A DNA stretch of 64,000 nucleotides from contig JNEU01001006.1 in NCBI GenBank assembly GCA_000697475.1, positions 248,001 through 312,000 on the forward strand, read 5' to 3'. This document shows positions 1 to 11,865 of the stretch, in pieces (position 1 is the stretch's first letter; every line of letters starts with the position of its first letter). The DNA comes from Lichtheimia corymbifera B2541. Its lineage: Eukaryota > Mucoromycota > Mucoromycetes > Mucorales > Lichtheimiaceae. A model generated the notes under the pieces. The model had not been told where the DNA came from. It ran no database searches and saw only the letters and a list, made by a program, of their open reading frames with translations. The position numbers and the translations under genes were made by a program.

Positions 1-235
1 TGGTATACAAGGTGCTAATAAGTGCCTGACGTTTGACAACCTCGAGTTCCTTCTCGGCCTTGCTGATCATGGTTGCTATCTTTTCGGGATCGGCTTCGTT
101 GGCATTGGCACGGAATGCGTCTCTGGAACGTCGAACAGCGTAATCGCGGAAGTTGTAGGAGGAAAACTTGTTTCCGTAACGCAAAAAGTTTCGGTACAGA
201 GATAGGACTTGAGTACGAGTTGCAGGGGTAGCCAT
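1..235 (-). CDS. ISD11: Isd11/LYRM4-type LYR protein (3' part outside window)
   Basis: The reading frame opens at an ATG at 235 and runs off the left edge after 78 codons without a stop. Near the N terminus it has the LYR signature (L13-Y14-R15) followed by a Phe and a basic, Tyr-rich helix (RNFLRYGNKFSSYNFRDY) typical of Isd11/LYRM4. In this family the protein is a small mitochondrial matrix subunit (about 90 residues) that binds and stabilises the cysteine desulfurase Nfs1 together with acyl-carrier protein for iron-sulfur cluster assembly. The visible length fits a gene lacking only its last dozen or so codons. No intron is seen in the visible part. Other LYR proteins (complex I assembly factors) are possible, but the spacing after LYR fits Isd11 best. 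Confidence 0.85.
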   Translation of the reverse strand, partial: MATPATRTQVLSLYRNFLRYGNKFSSYNFRDYAVRRSRDAFRANANEADPEKIATMISKAEKELEVVKRQALISTLYT

Positions 236-742
236 TTGGAATAAAAAGTGTGTGGAGAACAAGAAAGAGATATACCTCGGTCGATTCCACCGAAATCCAG
301 CGCACTTTCACTATGGCCGTGGCTGAGACTGAATCCCATCTGTTGTCATGGAAATGAAATCAATTCATCCAATACGATCATGCAGCTGATTTCTTTTCAA
401 AGCTCTTTTATTAAGTGTCGCCTTGTTACATGATGATGTACATTCTGTCACAGCACAAAACATAGCTATAATGAAAAAACATTAAAAGAGGGTAATAGAA
501 AAAAAAAGGCATCATTGACGGCTACAATAAGGGAAGCTGTGCGAATGAAACAGTATAAAGGAAAATGATATGCAACATGAGATGTATAAAGACGAAGAGT
601 ATCGTCAAGTAGTTTGATTACTATAAGCCATAATAACTTGAGCGTATTGGGATTCATAGCAGATACCCATCGGAAAATGGAGGAGATTGGTGTTGCATAA
701 TAGTAGCACAGGAGCAAAAAGTGAAGCTGCTGTCATTGTTGC
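236..742. other. intergenic, no gene seen
   Basis: This stretch lies between the ISD11 start and the 3' end of the kinase gene. It must contain the ISD11 promoter and the kinase terminator. Short frames here have no family resemblance or splice support. Confidence 0.6.
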
Positions 743-2306
743 TTAGGCTTGGTGAGGTAGAACTTGATTCAAAAAGCGAGTGAGCTCGACCGGCGAGGCA
801 CACTGCAAAAGGTTGCTCTTAATATGAACATCGATTTCCTACGCAATGTGGTCAGTGATCCATCACCCATGATCGGTTGTTGTCATCCCATCACTACTAT
901 TATTATTACTTACCAGCAGGACATCTTTGGCTGAAGGTCTTGTGCTAGGTTCTTCGTCCAATAGCCAAGCTACCAATCCACGCATATACATTGATGGGTA
1001 ACTATAAGTGAATGTTGGCCCAGGTTCTGTGGCGATAATATCGAAAAGCTCCTCTTCGTCCTTGATAAGGTAATGGGGTGGTACTCTGTCCATCATTTCA
1101 ATCACGGTGATACCCAGTGACCACAAATCGATTTTCTCGTCGTAAATTTCCTCCCGGATAACCTCGGGTGCCATCCATTTTGTTGTGCCAAGTCTATCTC
1201 TGTTGCCACTTGCAAGGCGTGCAGCCAATCCAAAATCGGCTAAAGAAGCAAGCAGCAGCATCATCATCATCAGCACATCATCTAAGCTCTACCAGGTACT
1301 ATCACTTACCAAGCTTCACTTCACCGTTCCAACCAAGTAATAGGTTTTCACATTTTATATCACGGTGCAAAAATCCTTTGTTGTGGAGATATATCAATGC
1401 CTTGAGCGTTTCACATACAATGTAAATCGTATATTCTTCGGGGATGCCTCGTTCACGGAGGATGGCAAATACTGAGCAACGCATCAAATCCATGGCAATC
1501 CAAATATCATCACGATGCAAGGTCACTTCACGCAGTCTGATGATGTTTTTGTGTCCGCTGGCCATGATCTTGAGCTCACGCACAAGAGCTGCGCGATATT
1601 CACAGTCAGGAATAAGCCTGCAATGTTTGATGGCAACGGCCGATTTGCTTTTTTGATTCCGGTACACGGCACGTACAACTGCACCATTGACACTAGTGTA
1701 ATAGGGATCTTTATGTTAAATGATTGTAATGTTATGTTGCAGTAGATGATACATACCCTGTGCCTATTTCTTCAAAATTGGTATATCGTAGCCGAGGATC
1801 GGATGATCGAACAGGTGTCTTGGGTAACAGCTTTCGTAGCTTGATCTCAAACTTGTTTCCAGCACCACTTTGAGCTAATGATGGCAATTGAGGAATCTCA
1901 AAGTATGGGCTTGGAGGATACCATGGTCGCTGTAGTGGATATGCTTTAGAGCTCGTTGCTTCATTATTATAGGCACAATGAGTCATTGTTTACCTTTGTA
2001 ATCTGCTTTGAAGGATCACGTGGTCGTAAATGGAAAGCAACAGCAGGTGATGGTCTTAGATACGCGTTGCCAAGAATGTCAGGGATCTCACAACAACCTG
2101 GCGGGCGCCAGATATCCTGCAATGCAATCATTGAGAAAAAATGTTGAACCTTTTATTTCTCGACTTACTTTGTTGCCACTCGCCGATTGACAAAACGAAG
2201 CGGTTCTCGTGATATTTCCTGTCGATTTGCGCTTAGGATGAGCAGAGGATGAGACGCTGAAGCTCGATCGATTCCCACGATTGGGTTCTGATTTCGACTT
2301 TTGCAT
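743..2306 (-). CDS. STE20/PAK-like serine/threonine protein kinase
   Basis: Spliced gene starting at the ATG at 2306 and stopping at 743. The N-terminal exons encode about 145 residues of basic, Ser-rich sequence with no recognisable CRIB/PBD, PH or C2 domain. The kinase domain follows with a glycine loop IGTGVNGAVV (formed across an intron near 1700-1755), the ATP-binding lysine in VAIKH, the catalytic loop HRDIKCENLLL, the DFG motif in ADFGLAAR, and the activation segment ending TTKWMAPEV, so it looks catalytically competent. The last exon gives a hydrophobic tail ending near LTRFLNQVLPHQA. The activation segment and subdomain spacing resemble PAK/STE20 kinases, which act in Cdc42/Rac, polarity and MAPK signalling. 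Exon boundaries such as 2306-2169 and 2116-1994 keep phase. The substrate and the exact subfamily cannot be told; the missing CRIB argues against a canonical Cdc42-activated PAK. Confidence 0.85.
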
Positions 2307-3041
2307 TGCTGTCGACTACGTTTTGCATAGTGCATTAGTATGAGCGGTGGTAGAAAACAACGAATAGTATAGATTGGGGGGAGGAGAGTAATATACTGAC
2401 CTTGATAAAAGAGTTTTGATTTCTTTGTGTTGGCCTTGTTATATGCATTTCTTGTTATGAGTTTATATATAGGTGTATGTGTGTGGTGTAATAGAGGGGA
2501 ATAGGGATAAAGAACGAGGGGAAGCAGCAGCTCTTTAAAAGATACAAAGAATAAGGAGGTTGTCTATGAGAAAGGAGTGGAAAGTGGGAAGCACAAAGAT
2601 TGCGTGAGTGTGTGCTGATGATATATCTGACGGGTAACTGTCGATCAAAAAGAGATGCTTTTTTTTCCCTCAGGCTATTGTTCTACCCACATGTCTTATG
2701 GTTATGGTGATCACGCTGCTTGCTCAAAGTATCCTTCACATTTCAACTAGTCAAAGTTGTGTTGCACGACTCACTATCATTGTCTTCCCCATAAGCTATT
2801 GATCGACAACATGTGCTGATTGATTGACAGTACTACTCCCCCACCAGCTCCAGCTTGTCGTCATGCACATGTTAATACAAGTAACAAATCATACATTGGC
2901 ATAGATCGGCTGATTTTATTGTTTGTGTACCCATCGTTAATGCAGTGCGCTCGCATGTTCTTTCCAAATTCGGTATTCTTCGCTGCACAAATCACACAAC
3001 TATCGTTTCTCCCGCCTTCTTTATATGATTATTATTTATGT
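2307..3041. other. intergenic, kinase promoter side
   Basis: Between the kinase start and the ABCD4-like stop. AT-rich, with short homopolymer runs; no supported gene or RNA. Confidence 0.55.
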
Positions 3042-5527
3042 CTATTCTTTTGAAGAATTCTCTACAATATCTACAATCGCATTCCCTTGTCCATCTAGCT
3101 TAACAATCTTGTTATGATACGCAATCATGTCGGGATGGTGGCTGATGCTGATAAGTGTAATGCCTTTGCTGATCAGTGTATTATAGATGTGGGCTTCAGA
3201 ATCGGTATCCATGGCACTGGTCGCTTCATCGAGAGCTATAGGTCACCAATAAACCATATATGAGCCAACATGATGCTGTTATCCAACTCCAAAAACGTAC
3301 CTGCAAATCGTGGCAACCGGTAAAAGACTCTTGCAAAGATGAGACGTTGCTGCTCGCCAGGAGAAAGCATCTTTTGCCACTCTTCTCCGTAATGCGTATC
3401 GAATGAAATGACTAAATGCTCCAAGTGACTCAATTGCACTAGCTCAAGTAGCTCTTGTATTTGATGATCAGGAACTAATGAAAAGATGCAAATCAGCAAA
3501 GTATTATCAGCACCATGAGGCTTGTAGACATACCTGGTGTATCTGCCGAAGATGGGGGATAAGAAATTTGATCACGGAGGGAGCCATGGACAAGATAGGG
3601 TGTTTGTGATAAAAACATTATGTCATTTGAGGACATCCCAGGGGGCTTGAGAATGCGTCCTGCGATTAAAACAGGGTGTGAGCATCATTTGACAAATCAA
3701 GAAACATCCAATATTATACCTGCTGAGCAATGCCATAGTCCAGCCAAGGCACGAAGCAAGGACGATTTACCGCTTCCTATACAACAAAGGGGTCAACAAT
3801 ATGTATGGCATTATAAGCCAGCAAACGAAGTGTCTACCATTAGGTCCAACCAGAACGACACGATCCATAGGATTGATGGTGAGATTAAAATCAGATACCA
3901 AGATTTTGCCACTGGGTGATGAAAGCTCCACGTCTTGAAACTCAATGCAGTCGCTATCAAATATATCATGTCCAGCTTCGGTATCACATGCTTGTAAAGG
4001 AAAACCTGCATGATTAGTGTACCTTGAATTCATGGGTTGCTGTTGTTGTGGGTGTCCAATTGAGACTTGACCAAGTTCATCCTCCGTGTCATCAATGATT
4101 TCAAGCAATTCGCCTATACGTGCCGTATAACCTGCCAGGTCCGAAAGCTTGCTCGATTGTTCGATAATGTTGGTAAACTTGAAAATCAGATACATGGAGA
4201 AAAATGAATTCTACAGGATCATGAGCTAAGTATAAGTCCTTCCTGGATGATCATAAAGAAGTATGGATTACCTTTGAAATGATCTCGCTCATCTCGGATG
4301 GATCTTTGTCAGCAAAGGCACCAGAAAATATAGGCAACGCCACGATCAAGTAGCTCAAGATAGAACCAAAGTAGGAGAAACTCTCATTGGCCACTAGAAT
4401 CATTTCCCATCAGGATCCTTCCTCACAATAAACATGGTATTCATTGTTACTTACAATGCAATGGCAATTCTTTGTTGACGATTTTGCGTTGGTAGGCCAA
4501 TAAATTATCCAGCTTCTGGTTTGCTTGCTTATGTTCCTCACGTTCACCCCTGGAAAACGCAATGGGCTCTGAAAACTGGCGTAATCGCACGTGCATAAAT
4601 CTTGTGTCAAGAAAAGCAGGGTCAGATCGCACTCATGATCAATGCTTATGGTTACACACACATACCTAAAATTGCCTTCGGCAAGCTCTTTATAGAACAC
4701 GGTGTTCACGATAGGCTTGATGAGCACACGACTCAATACCGAGCCCACAATAAAGTATCCATATATCATGATGGGACCCATGGCTCCGCTGATGGACCAG
4801 CATTTCCAAGTATAGTAAATCACAAGGATAGGTGCAATGATCAAATCCTCCACAATCTTCCGTAATGACTCTGCAAACTTGTCGACGTCTTGAGTAATCC
4901 TCTGATCCCTATTGTTGTTATCGTTCAATTATATATATCATTGTGACATGATGATCCATGCTTACGGGTTATCGACTGAATAGCGTGACATGACCACCGA
5001 ATACAAGACGTTGGGTTGAATGTAACGATCATGCAAGTGTTGTGTCAATAGTTGTCGTGTTTTCAATGAGAACAATCCTCCCATAAATGTCAATAAGCTC
5101 TTCCCCTAATGAAAAGAGATCAGTTGGAAACAAAAGATAAGAATGCTCGTATGCATACCGCAGCGGTGCCAAAGACGAGTAAAAGGCATGGGAGAATAAA
5201 GCGGATGAAGCCTTGCAAATCACTGCTTGATAACACGGCATAGAATCGACTTGGTAATAGTCCAGTGTAATAATAAAGGATCTCACATCCACAACTCAAA
5301 GCAATAAAGGTGATATAAAGCCAAAACAGACTGCGTTGACGGATCTTGGGTGAAAAGGACCAAATCTGCTCATGGGGTGACGATGGGAATAGAATGTGGA
5401 AAATGCGAGCAAGCCGTCTCAGGAACACACGATCGAAACTGTAAAAGGGTTGCTGTGAAGTTGACTCTGGAGCAAGGTCTAACATGGGCTCTGATTCAGA
5501 GATCGTTGCACTCGACCGATGTCGCAT
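3042..5527 (-). CDS. ABCD4: ABCD4-like half-size ABC transporter
   Basis: Multi-exon gene starting at the ATG at 5527. The N-terminal third is a transmembrane domain. A middle exon carries NPDQRITQDVDKF followed by a membrane stretch ending in the EGNFR region, and another carries LSDLAGYTARIGELLE; both match ABCD-family conserved blocks, and ABCD4 most closely. The C-terminal nucleotide-binding domain has Walker A GPNGSGKSS (split by an intron near 3770-3785), the signature LSPGEQQR, Walker B with D-loop ALDEATSAMD, and an H-loop in SISHHPD. All ATPase motifs are intact. In animals ABCD4 is a lysosomal membrane protein that, with LMBRD1, exports cobalamin to the cytosol; ABCD1-3 are peroxisomal acyl-CoA transporters. 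Assignment to ABCD4 is by motif resemblance. It lies 79 bp downstream of SUB1 on the same strand. Confidence 0.87.
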
Positions 5528-5606
5528 TGAGCAAAAGAAAAAGATATAGGCAATAAAATGGAACAACCGGGTAAAGAATATATTCGTTGTGAAAGTGTAC
5601 AATCAG

Positions 5607-6229
5607 CTACTTTTTCTGGATCTTTGTGATGGCTTCATCGATATCTGGCATCAGCTCCTTGAGAGTTTCCCACTGGTTCAAGGGCAAGCAAATACCTATA
5701 ATATAATGAGATCCTATATAAATACCTCATATCCCCAACTGCCCTCGTCCATTTACCTTTGCCGAACTTAAGTTCGCCCGTATTCTTGTCTGTATAAGTT
5801 TCACGGATGTCAACCGATGGTGTACCATCTGAGAATGTTCTCACAGATATACGTCGCTTGTTGGAAAGCTATTTCATATATACAGAGCATCATTTAATAC
5901 ATGTATCTCGTTACAATACGCCTGTCCACGAACCTGAAATACGTGGTCGCCGTCTCCAGTATCCTTTGAAGATTCTCCACGCTTACGTTTTTCTCTCGTG
6001 CTGGTCCTTTGTTTCTTTGTAGCAGGCGCCTGTTTTGACACGGTGTTATTTGAAAACGCGTCCGCCAAATTGACACTACTCCCTTGCTCAAACCTTTTCC
6101 ATTTACCTCCTCAACAAATTCATCGTCATCTTCGTGTTCAGCAGAAGCTGTAGGCTGATACACAATATTAGATCAAATGCAACATGTCCTTCAATATGTA
6201 AATACCTTGTAGTCTTCGTTATCAGACAT
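5607..6229 (-). CDS. SUB1: PC4/Sub1 transcriptional coactivator
   Basis: Spliced from the ATG at 6229 to the stop at 5607, about 110 residues. The N terminus is acidic (AEHEDDDEFVEE). A Lys/Arg-rich segment with a nuclear-signal look (TREKRKRG) follows, and the C-terminal half is a clear PC4 domain: SNKRRISVRTFSDGTPSVDI, then the YTDKNTGELKFGKG turn, then LNQWETLKELMPDIDEAI. PC4/Sub1 binds single-stranded DNA as a dimer and acts in the nucleus in RNA polymerase II initiation, termination and DNA repair. Four introns keep phase. The family residue after the FGKG turn is usually Ile-Ser-Leu; here it reads ICLPL, a mild divergence. Confidence 0.92.
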
Positions 6230-6478
6230 GGGACGTAAAATCGGGAAAAGGAGGGAGACACGGTACAACAGCCTATGCACATCTAAAATCGAGGACATGA
6301 CTCCGATGATCAATTAAACCCAGACTCAAGGACAGCACCTGTCACATGACATTGAGCCTCCCACTTCCCCATTGACTCTCATTCAGTGGTCTATTCGCTA
6401 AACTTTTACACGTATATATGTATTTTACAATGAATAATGGGATACAAGCTCGATAATAAAGAAGGTATAAACTTCATG

Positions 6479-8281
6479 TCACCACCAGGAGCAGATGGTA
6501 GGTTCTGGACTTGCTGGTATGCTTGTATGCGTTGGTGAAGGTACTGCAGTGGAAGAATGATGCGGTGCAGGTTGATCCCGAGAGTCAACGTATTTCCATT
6601 GTCCACAATCACTGCACTCTTTGTTTTCAGGCTTGCACTCAGGCAGGGAAGATTCCTCATCCTTCAAAAGGTACTCAATCATGTGCTCAATTTGATGATG
6701 TCGTAAGCTGGCGTCCCATCCTTTGTCTTTCACAGTGTCCCATTCACATACCTATCAATGGATGATCAGAGTTAGCATAATCGCATTCAGTGGTGTCGTT
6801 TAAATGAGTGCTCATACGTGCTTTTCCTGTATGACATTGCGTTTCCGCGATATAATCTCGACAACCACCATCCACATTCTAAAAAAAGAACCTTGTTGAG
6901 CATCGTGAACATAGCTCCTTGATTGAAAAAAGAAAGCCTACCGAACATTTGCCAGCAAAGATAGGATCTGCCGTGTGTCCAAAATGCCAGACAGGTAATG
7001 GTAATCCAGGGGCATGAGGTAAATGTAATTTTCTTGCAGCAAATTGATCACCAGGGATTCCAAAGGATACAATAGGGACGAGAAATGTTTGCCCGACAAG
7101 GCTAGCAACAGCACCACCAAGAGAATGTCCAGTCAACCAAATCGTAGATTGTGGGTGTCTATCGCTGATATCCTTGTAAATGCGCTTATAGTAGGAAGGA
7201 CCGATTATAGTGAGTAGATCGTGATCCAGTGATAGCCATTAAGCTGACTTACCATTGCCATGTCATAATAGAATTCACTACCCTTGATGCGGTTCTCGAG
7301 ACAATGGTTATCGCACGCATTATCATTCATCTTGCAATCGCATGTAGGTTGTTGTTCGCTATAATCCTCGTTTCCACAACAGCATGAAAACAATAACTTT
7401 TCCTAATGCCTCACTTTTAGTTGGTTACTGACGCTTTGGTATCCCCACCGCACATAATACTTACATTGACGCTATCGTTGTGTCGGGTTTTGCCAGAGCT
7501 GCTGCCTTTGATGCTGATGATGAAAATGGATTTGTCTCGATTACCAAAGACATGTCCTCGAATGCCATCTGATTCCCAACCAAAGGATTCATTCTACAAG
7601 ATAAAAAGGCTTGGTCAATGAAGGATTCGCCAAAAGGAAACCCAACCCGAAATAAAAATGTTGTCAGCTGACCAAGTTCCATGGTGCACCAAGATCATAC
7701 CAGTCTCCTCGATCATCAATCTTGTCATGGTATGCGTTCCTTGCCATCATAGCAAGCGCAAGCACGGATGCTTTGTGGGATATATCTGGTAGCATGCCGT
7801 GGGTCAAATAGTAGTCGAAGGTCAAAGCGTGATCCATCGTAGACGTCCATGTCAAAATAGCACGATCACCATGATGCTGCTGATGTCGATACATGTCGTA
7901 TAGGTACTCTAATGAAACAGGGCGATAGATAGCTCCTCTCTGCACGTTGACATGGTAACCTTGTGACATGAATGGATCGTTGCGTAGCATATCACCTTGA
8001 TTGGATAGCTCAAGTTTTCGAAAGAGACCTGGAATAGGACCTGATGGGGATGCATGATGATATATCGTTTGCAGCTGAAATGCATCGTATGGCGTCACGA
8101 GTGGCACTGATTGCTGTGACAACTCCAAGGACTTGTTGACAAAGACAATGCCAGGTTGCCGATTACGATTGGTCTGCGTGTAGAGTTGGCGCCCTCCTCC
8201 ATGAAGAGTTGTGCAATGCGATGAGGTGCAAAGACAAAGCATGAAGATCAATACCAAGTTTGACACGATGCTCCTGTTCAT
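6479..8281 (-). CDS. ATG15: Atg15-type vacuolar lipase of autophagic bodies
   Basis: About 490 residues in several exons, from the ATG at 8281 to the stop at 6479. Residues 1-24 form an N-terminal hydrophobic signal-anchor. A block FGWESDGIRGHVFG and a Cys-rich block LLFSCCCGNEDYS with CDC and CLE motifs are Atg15 hallmarks. The class-3 lipase nucleophile elbow is TGHSLGGAVASL. It is followed by SFGIPGDQ, the HFGHTADPIF block carrying the expected Asp, and VDGGCRDYIAETQCHTGKA with the likely catalytic His. Atg15 reaches the vacuole through the multivesicular-body route and hydrolyses membrane phospholipids to break down autophagic bodies. The C-terminal tail is Ser/Thr/Pro-rich. All triad motifs are present, so it looks functional. 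Confidence 0.93.
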
Positions 8282-8810
8282 TCCGCCGTTCAGTTGACTG
8301 GAAGAGAGAAGGTGATGTGTTTGTGTGTGTTTTCAAAGAACCCAGGATCTGATTATTGACAGTGCCACCTTCCTAGAGTGTTTCATTCTTGTCAAAAGTT
8401 GGATTGATAGTTGTGTTACCACTCTTGAATAAAGTACCCTCCAACCTTAGTTCACTTGATTCGCACAGCACATAGAAGCATGTCATATATATATTTATTG
8501 CATCGAGCATATATTGAATTCTTCCTAAATCTTGTGCTCGGTCTTTTTCATCTTCGCATGACACCAATTTCCATTATGCCTTGAGCAGTGGCCTTCAACT
8601 TGTGCGTCGCGCCTTCCATTGCGTTCACATTGACCCTTGCTATCATGTCAAATCCGGGTGCCAGAGTAGAATGCTTGATTCAATCACCAAATAATCCTGC
8701 TTGTAATTATACTTGGGCATCACCTGCATGGCGTTATAATATCCTAAAAAGAAGTATGTAATAAACCATTATAGAGATATAATCAAACATGCGAATGCCT
8801 AACTAGCACT
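8282..8810. other. intergenic, ATG15 promoter side
   Basis: No supported gene. This is the transition from conserved gene space to the repeat-rich island. Confidence 0.5.
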
Positions 8811-9105
8811 CAACAGCATAAGGTAATCAATAGCTTTGAGTCAGGAAAGCTGTCGCTTAAACAGATCAACCCAACGCGTAGTATGGGATGGACCTTTCCG
8901 AGTCCATTGATGAGAGCATTGGTCGCTTAACCCTTTGTGTAAAGCTTATACAGCCTGAATGTCCAGCAGATTAATATCCACCAAGGAGACTGACACGTAA
9001 TCAGGTAGAAAAGACACGTAGTACTTTTCAGCTCTCCACAAACTGCAAAGCTAGACACGGTCGAGTCGACTTGATCATCAGCAGTGACAAACAAAACCAG
9101 AAGAC
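8811..9105 (+). repeat. direct duplication, copy 1
   Basis: The core 8818-9088 recurs at 9273-9543, offset 455 bp, with essentially one mismatch (A at 8826 versus G at 9281). The edges are ragged: similarity continues with small indels for about 15 bp on the right. The near identity over 271 bp implies a recent duplication or gene conversion. It has no coding motif. It could be paired short LTR-like ends, but no TG...CA termini or primer-binding site were recognised. Confidence 0.9.
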
Positions 9106-9265
9106 CATCCGTAGCTGTTGAACACGAGAAAGGCATCCATCCTTATACATGTACCTTGGAGAGTTTTGAGAAATCGCTTGCTATTAAATATAAAAATGAA
9201 TATCGCTTGGAGATAGCTGTTGCTTGGATACAGATGTTGCTTGGATACTTACATTGTGTGGGAAC

Positions 9266-9566
9266 CAACAACATAAGGTAGTCAATAGCTTTGAGTCAGG
9301 AAAGCTGTCGCTTAAACAGATCAACCCAACGCGTAGTATGGGATGGACCTTTCCGAGTCCATTGATGAGAGCATTGGTCGCTTAACCCTTTGTGTAAAGC
9401 TTATACAGCCTGAATGTCCAGCAGATTAATATCCACCAAGGAGACTGACACGTAATCAGGTAGAAAAGACACGTAGTACTTTTCAGCTCTCCACAAACTG
9501 CAAAGCTAGACACGGTCGAGTCGACTTGATCATCAGCAGTGACCCAAAGCAAAAACACCAGAAGCC
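9266..9566 (+). repeat. direct duplication, copy 2
   Basis: Second copy of the 271-bp duplicated core (9273-9543), separated from copy 1 by 184 bp of unique sequence. Confidence 0.9.
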
Positions 9567-9670
9567 AATTCGACAAAAGTGGGGAAAGAGGGAAAATACA
9601 GAAGATGACGCGTCACGATGCAATTTTCGAAATTCGCTTCAGGTAGCACAGCAACATCAGATTCAGGTAG

Positions 9671-9850
9671 CATAGCAACTTTGTTTTCATAAAGATCCCA
9701 AACGTGATTATGAAGGTTTGCAATATGGATGTCTTTACGTTTCCTCTATGTTGTAAGCATGATGCTATATGGAAAGTGATCTTTGTTCATGGTCAAGTAG
9801 CTAGGCCTAATAGAGTCGAAGATGCACAAGGACTTGTTTGTGTAAGGAAC
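9671..9850 (+). repeat. dispersed element of about 180 bp, single copy
   Basis: Starts with CAACTTTGTTTTCATAAAG and contains ATGCTATATGGAAAGTG and TTTGTTCATGG. The same ordered blocks occur in both arms of the inverted pair at 11.5-12.05 kb. It ends a few bases before dispersed repeat copy A. It is non-coding; the polarity and recurrent start suggest a transposon-derived terminal or MITE-like unit. Confidence 0.7.
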
Positions 9851-9862
9851 AAACCTTAAATA

Positions 9863-10800
9863 GCCAGCTACCAGTAGCCCCTTCAACCGTTACTCAACCC
9901 ACTGCATGTCAACGATTCTCCTGCTCCATCCCAACATTTCTATCCTTCAACTTTGTTGATTCGAGTGGATTTGACTGAGCAACACTCAAACAAAAAAACA
10001 TCATCCAGCAGCAGATCTTTAATTTCCAGCTCTTCCACTCCCAGCTTCTTCCCTCCAAGTACCAACTACCACCTGCGACGATTGTCCTGCTTCAACCCAT
10101 CATGTCAATCCTACAACAGCATTGATCCGATTGTCTTTGACTGAATGGGAAGTTCATGGCTTGTACACCCCACGACAACACCTTCTCTTGTACACTCCTC
10201 CACCAACACCAATCGTAACAGCATTCATTCCAGCAGTTGTCGTTAGCAAGCTCTCTACTCCATTGTCTCAAACAGTATTCACAGCCTTGTCACTCTACTA
10301 CTACAACACACGCTCTTGCACACTTCTCTGCCGCGACCAAACGTAGCAGCTGTTGCTATTATCAATGTCTTTTACTCCATTGTCTCAAGTTACTTGTGGC
10401 GACTTGCATTACAGCCATATCAGGTGGACATTAGATAGCCATTGTATAGCAGCAGCTTTATTTACTTATAGCAACTTGCCTTAATACATACGACTTCTCA
10501 GGGATGACCCCATATGAGCCATCAACTACTACTGCACAATACAAATATTCTTCACCTGGTTGAGTTGCAAAGGAAATGACCAAGAGAGTGATTGACCAAC
10601 GGCAGGATGGGAGTGGAAGGATATCAGCAGCGATCAGAGAGGCTTTTATTGGATTTACAGTGGTTATGATGGGTGGATGGATGCAATCAAGTGCAGTGAT
10701 GAGAAGTCCCGGGATGCTACTTTGGTTACTTGGCACATCGTCAGCAGGAAGGATGGACCGTGACATGCGGATACGGCTGAGAATGATGATGGATTGGATA
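9863..10800 (+). repeat. dispersed repeat, copy A
   Basis: Begins CAGCTACCAGTAGCCCCTTC and is closely similar to copy B at 17232-18100, in the same orientation. The first 600 bp are nearly collinear; the rest diverges, but blocks such as GGATGCAATCAAG recur in order. Copy C at 53930-54345 is a partial, inverted relative. No transposase or reverse transcriptase is encoded; the frames that exist are Ser/Thr/Pro-rich translations of a CA-rich repeat and are not called as genes. Confidence 0.85.
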
Positions 10801-11529
10801 AGAGGGCCGCCATGGATGATATTGGGATGTGGGAGTCAAGGCACGCACAGCAAGCAACTAGTTTGCAATCATGGATGAGGGATGGTTACGACGGCAGCAA
10901 CCAACACACTAATACCCGCTGATTCTCTGTGATCCACTGGTTGGCTGGTTTCTGGAATGAAAGGAAGGATAGAAATATGAAGGCTGGAAGGCGAGATTGG
11001 ATTTCCTAAATCATTGTATCGAGAGGCTTTTATTCCTTTTGTCATATTACATTCATTAAAGCTTCGTTGTTCATATGCTGATACACGATAGGCAGTGGCG
11101 ATAATGGGTTGTATACATGTTTAAATAGACGCTTGTATTTTCAAAGATAATAAACACATAGTAATGGTATATACCCAACAATAATGCTCGTTTCACAAGC
11201 TTGGTCCATTCCTCCATTGTAAGCTTAAGCCATTACGTTTAAGAAAGAGTGATCTCTGACACAATGTCGCATGAGTACATACATAATGCTTACCTACGAC
11301 AACTATCAGCATGCACTATTTTGTATATGTAACCTTATATTAGAACGAGCGCTGGAGACAAACAATATCATTGCTCTCATATTGTCGGATACACTGATCA
11401 TTTTTGGCTTGTTAACCGCATACCATGACTCACTCGAAAAAAATTCCCATGCGGTCTATCAAGGGGAGGATCGATCATGCACTCTCCACCAATAGGAATC
11501 CTTCAAGCCATGGATTCTCACCTTGATCA
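10801..11529. other. non-coding island sequence
   Basis: No gene supported; AT-rich with no clear match to the other repeats. Confidence 0.4.
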
Positions 11530-11699
11530 CACAAACATGCAACTCTGCATCTTTTGCTCTATCAGGGTATACCCACTTGACAATGAACAAAGACCACCTG
11601 TCATATAGCATCACGTTTAAAGCATAGTAAAAACATAAAGACACGCTTAACTAAAGAATTTACAATCGAACGTGGGGCCTTCAATAGAACAAAGTTGGT
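11530..11699 (-). repeat. inverted pair, left arm
   Basis: Read on the minus strand, this begins CAACTTTGTTCTATTGAAGG and continues collinearly with the right arm at 11866-12045, at roughly 80 percent identity by eye. The arms are separated by 166 bp, so a transcript or single strand could fold into a long imperfect hairpin. Confidence 0.8.
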
Positions 11700-11865
11700 C
11701 GACTGGATCGAACGCATATACTGACCAACCCCAGATTTCGCACAATCACCGTCGAAAAAAATTCAAGAGGAGGCTGACCCTCGGTCCACCTTGGGCGGTA
11801 GTGACATTGCGACATCTAGGATTGGCCTCGATCGTGAAACTGGCACAGTATATGCTTCCGACCCC

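Noticed and set aside
8927..9136. Short minus-strand frame repeated at 9382-9576
   Set aside because: Identical because it lies in the direct duplication; it lacks a consistent start and any family resemblance.
8811..9566. Interpretation of the direct duplication as LTRs of a retrotransposon
   Set aside because: The spacer is only 184 bp, with no primer-binding site, polypurine tract, coding domain or TG...CA ends recognised.
9953..10434. Ser/Thr/Pro-rich frames in repeat copy A, recurring at 17322-17815
   Set aside because: The frames are conserved between copies only because the DNA repeat is; they are CA-rich translations without domain, splice pattern or codon bias.
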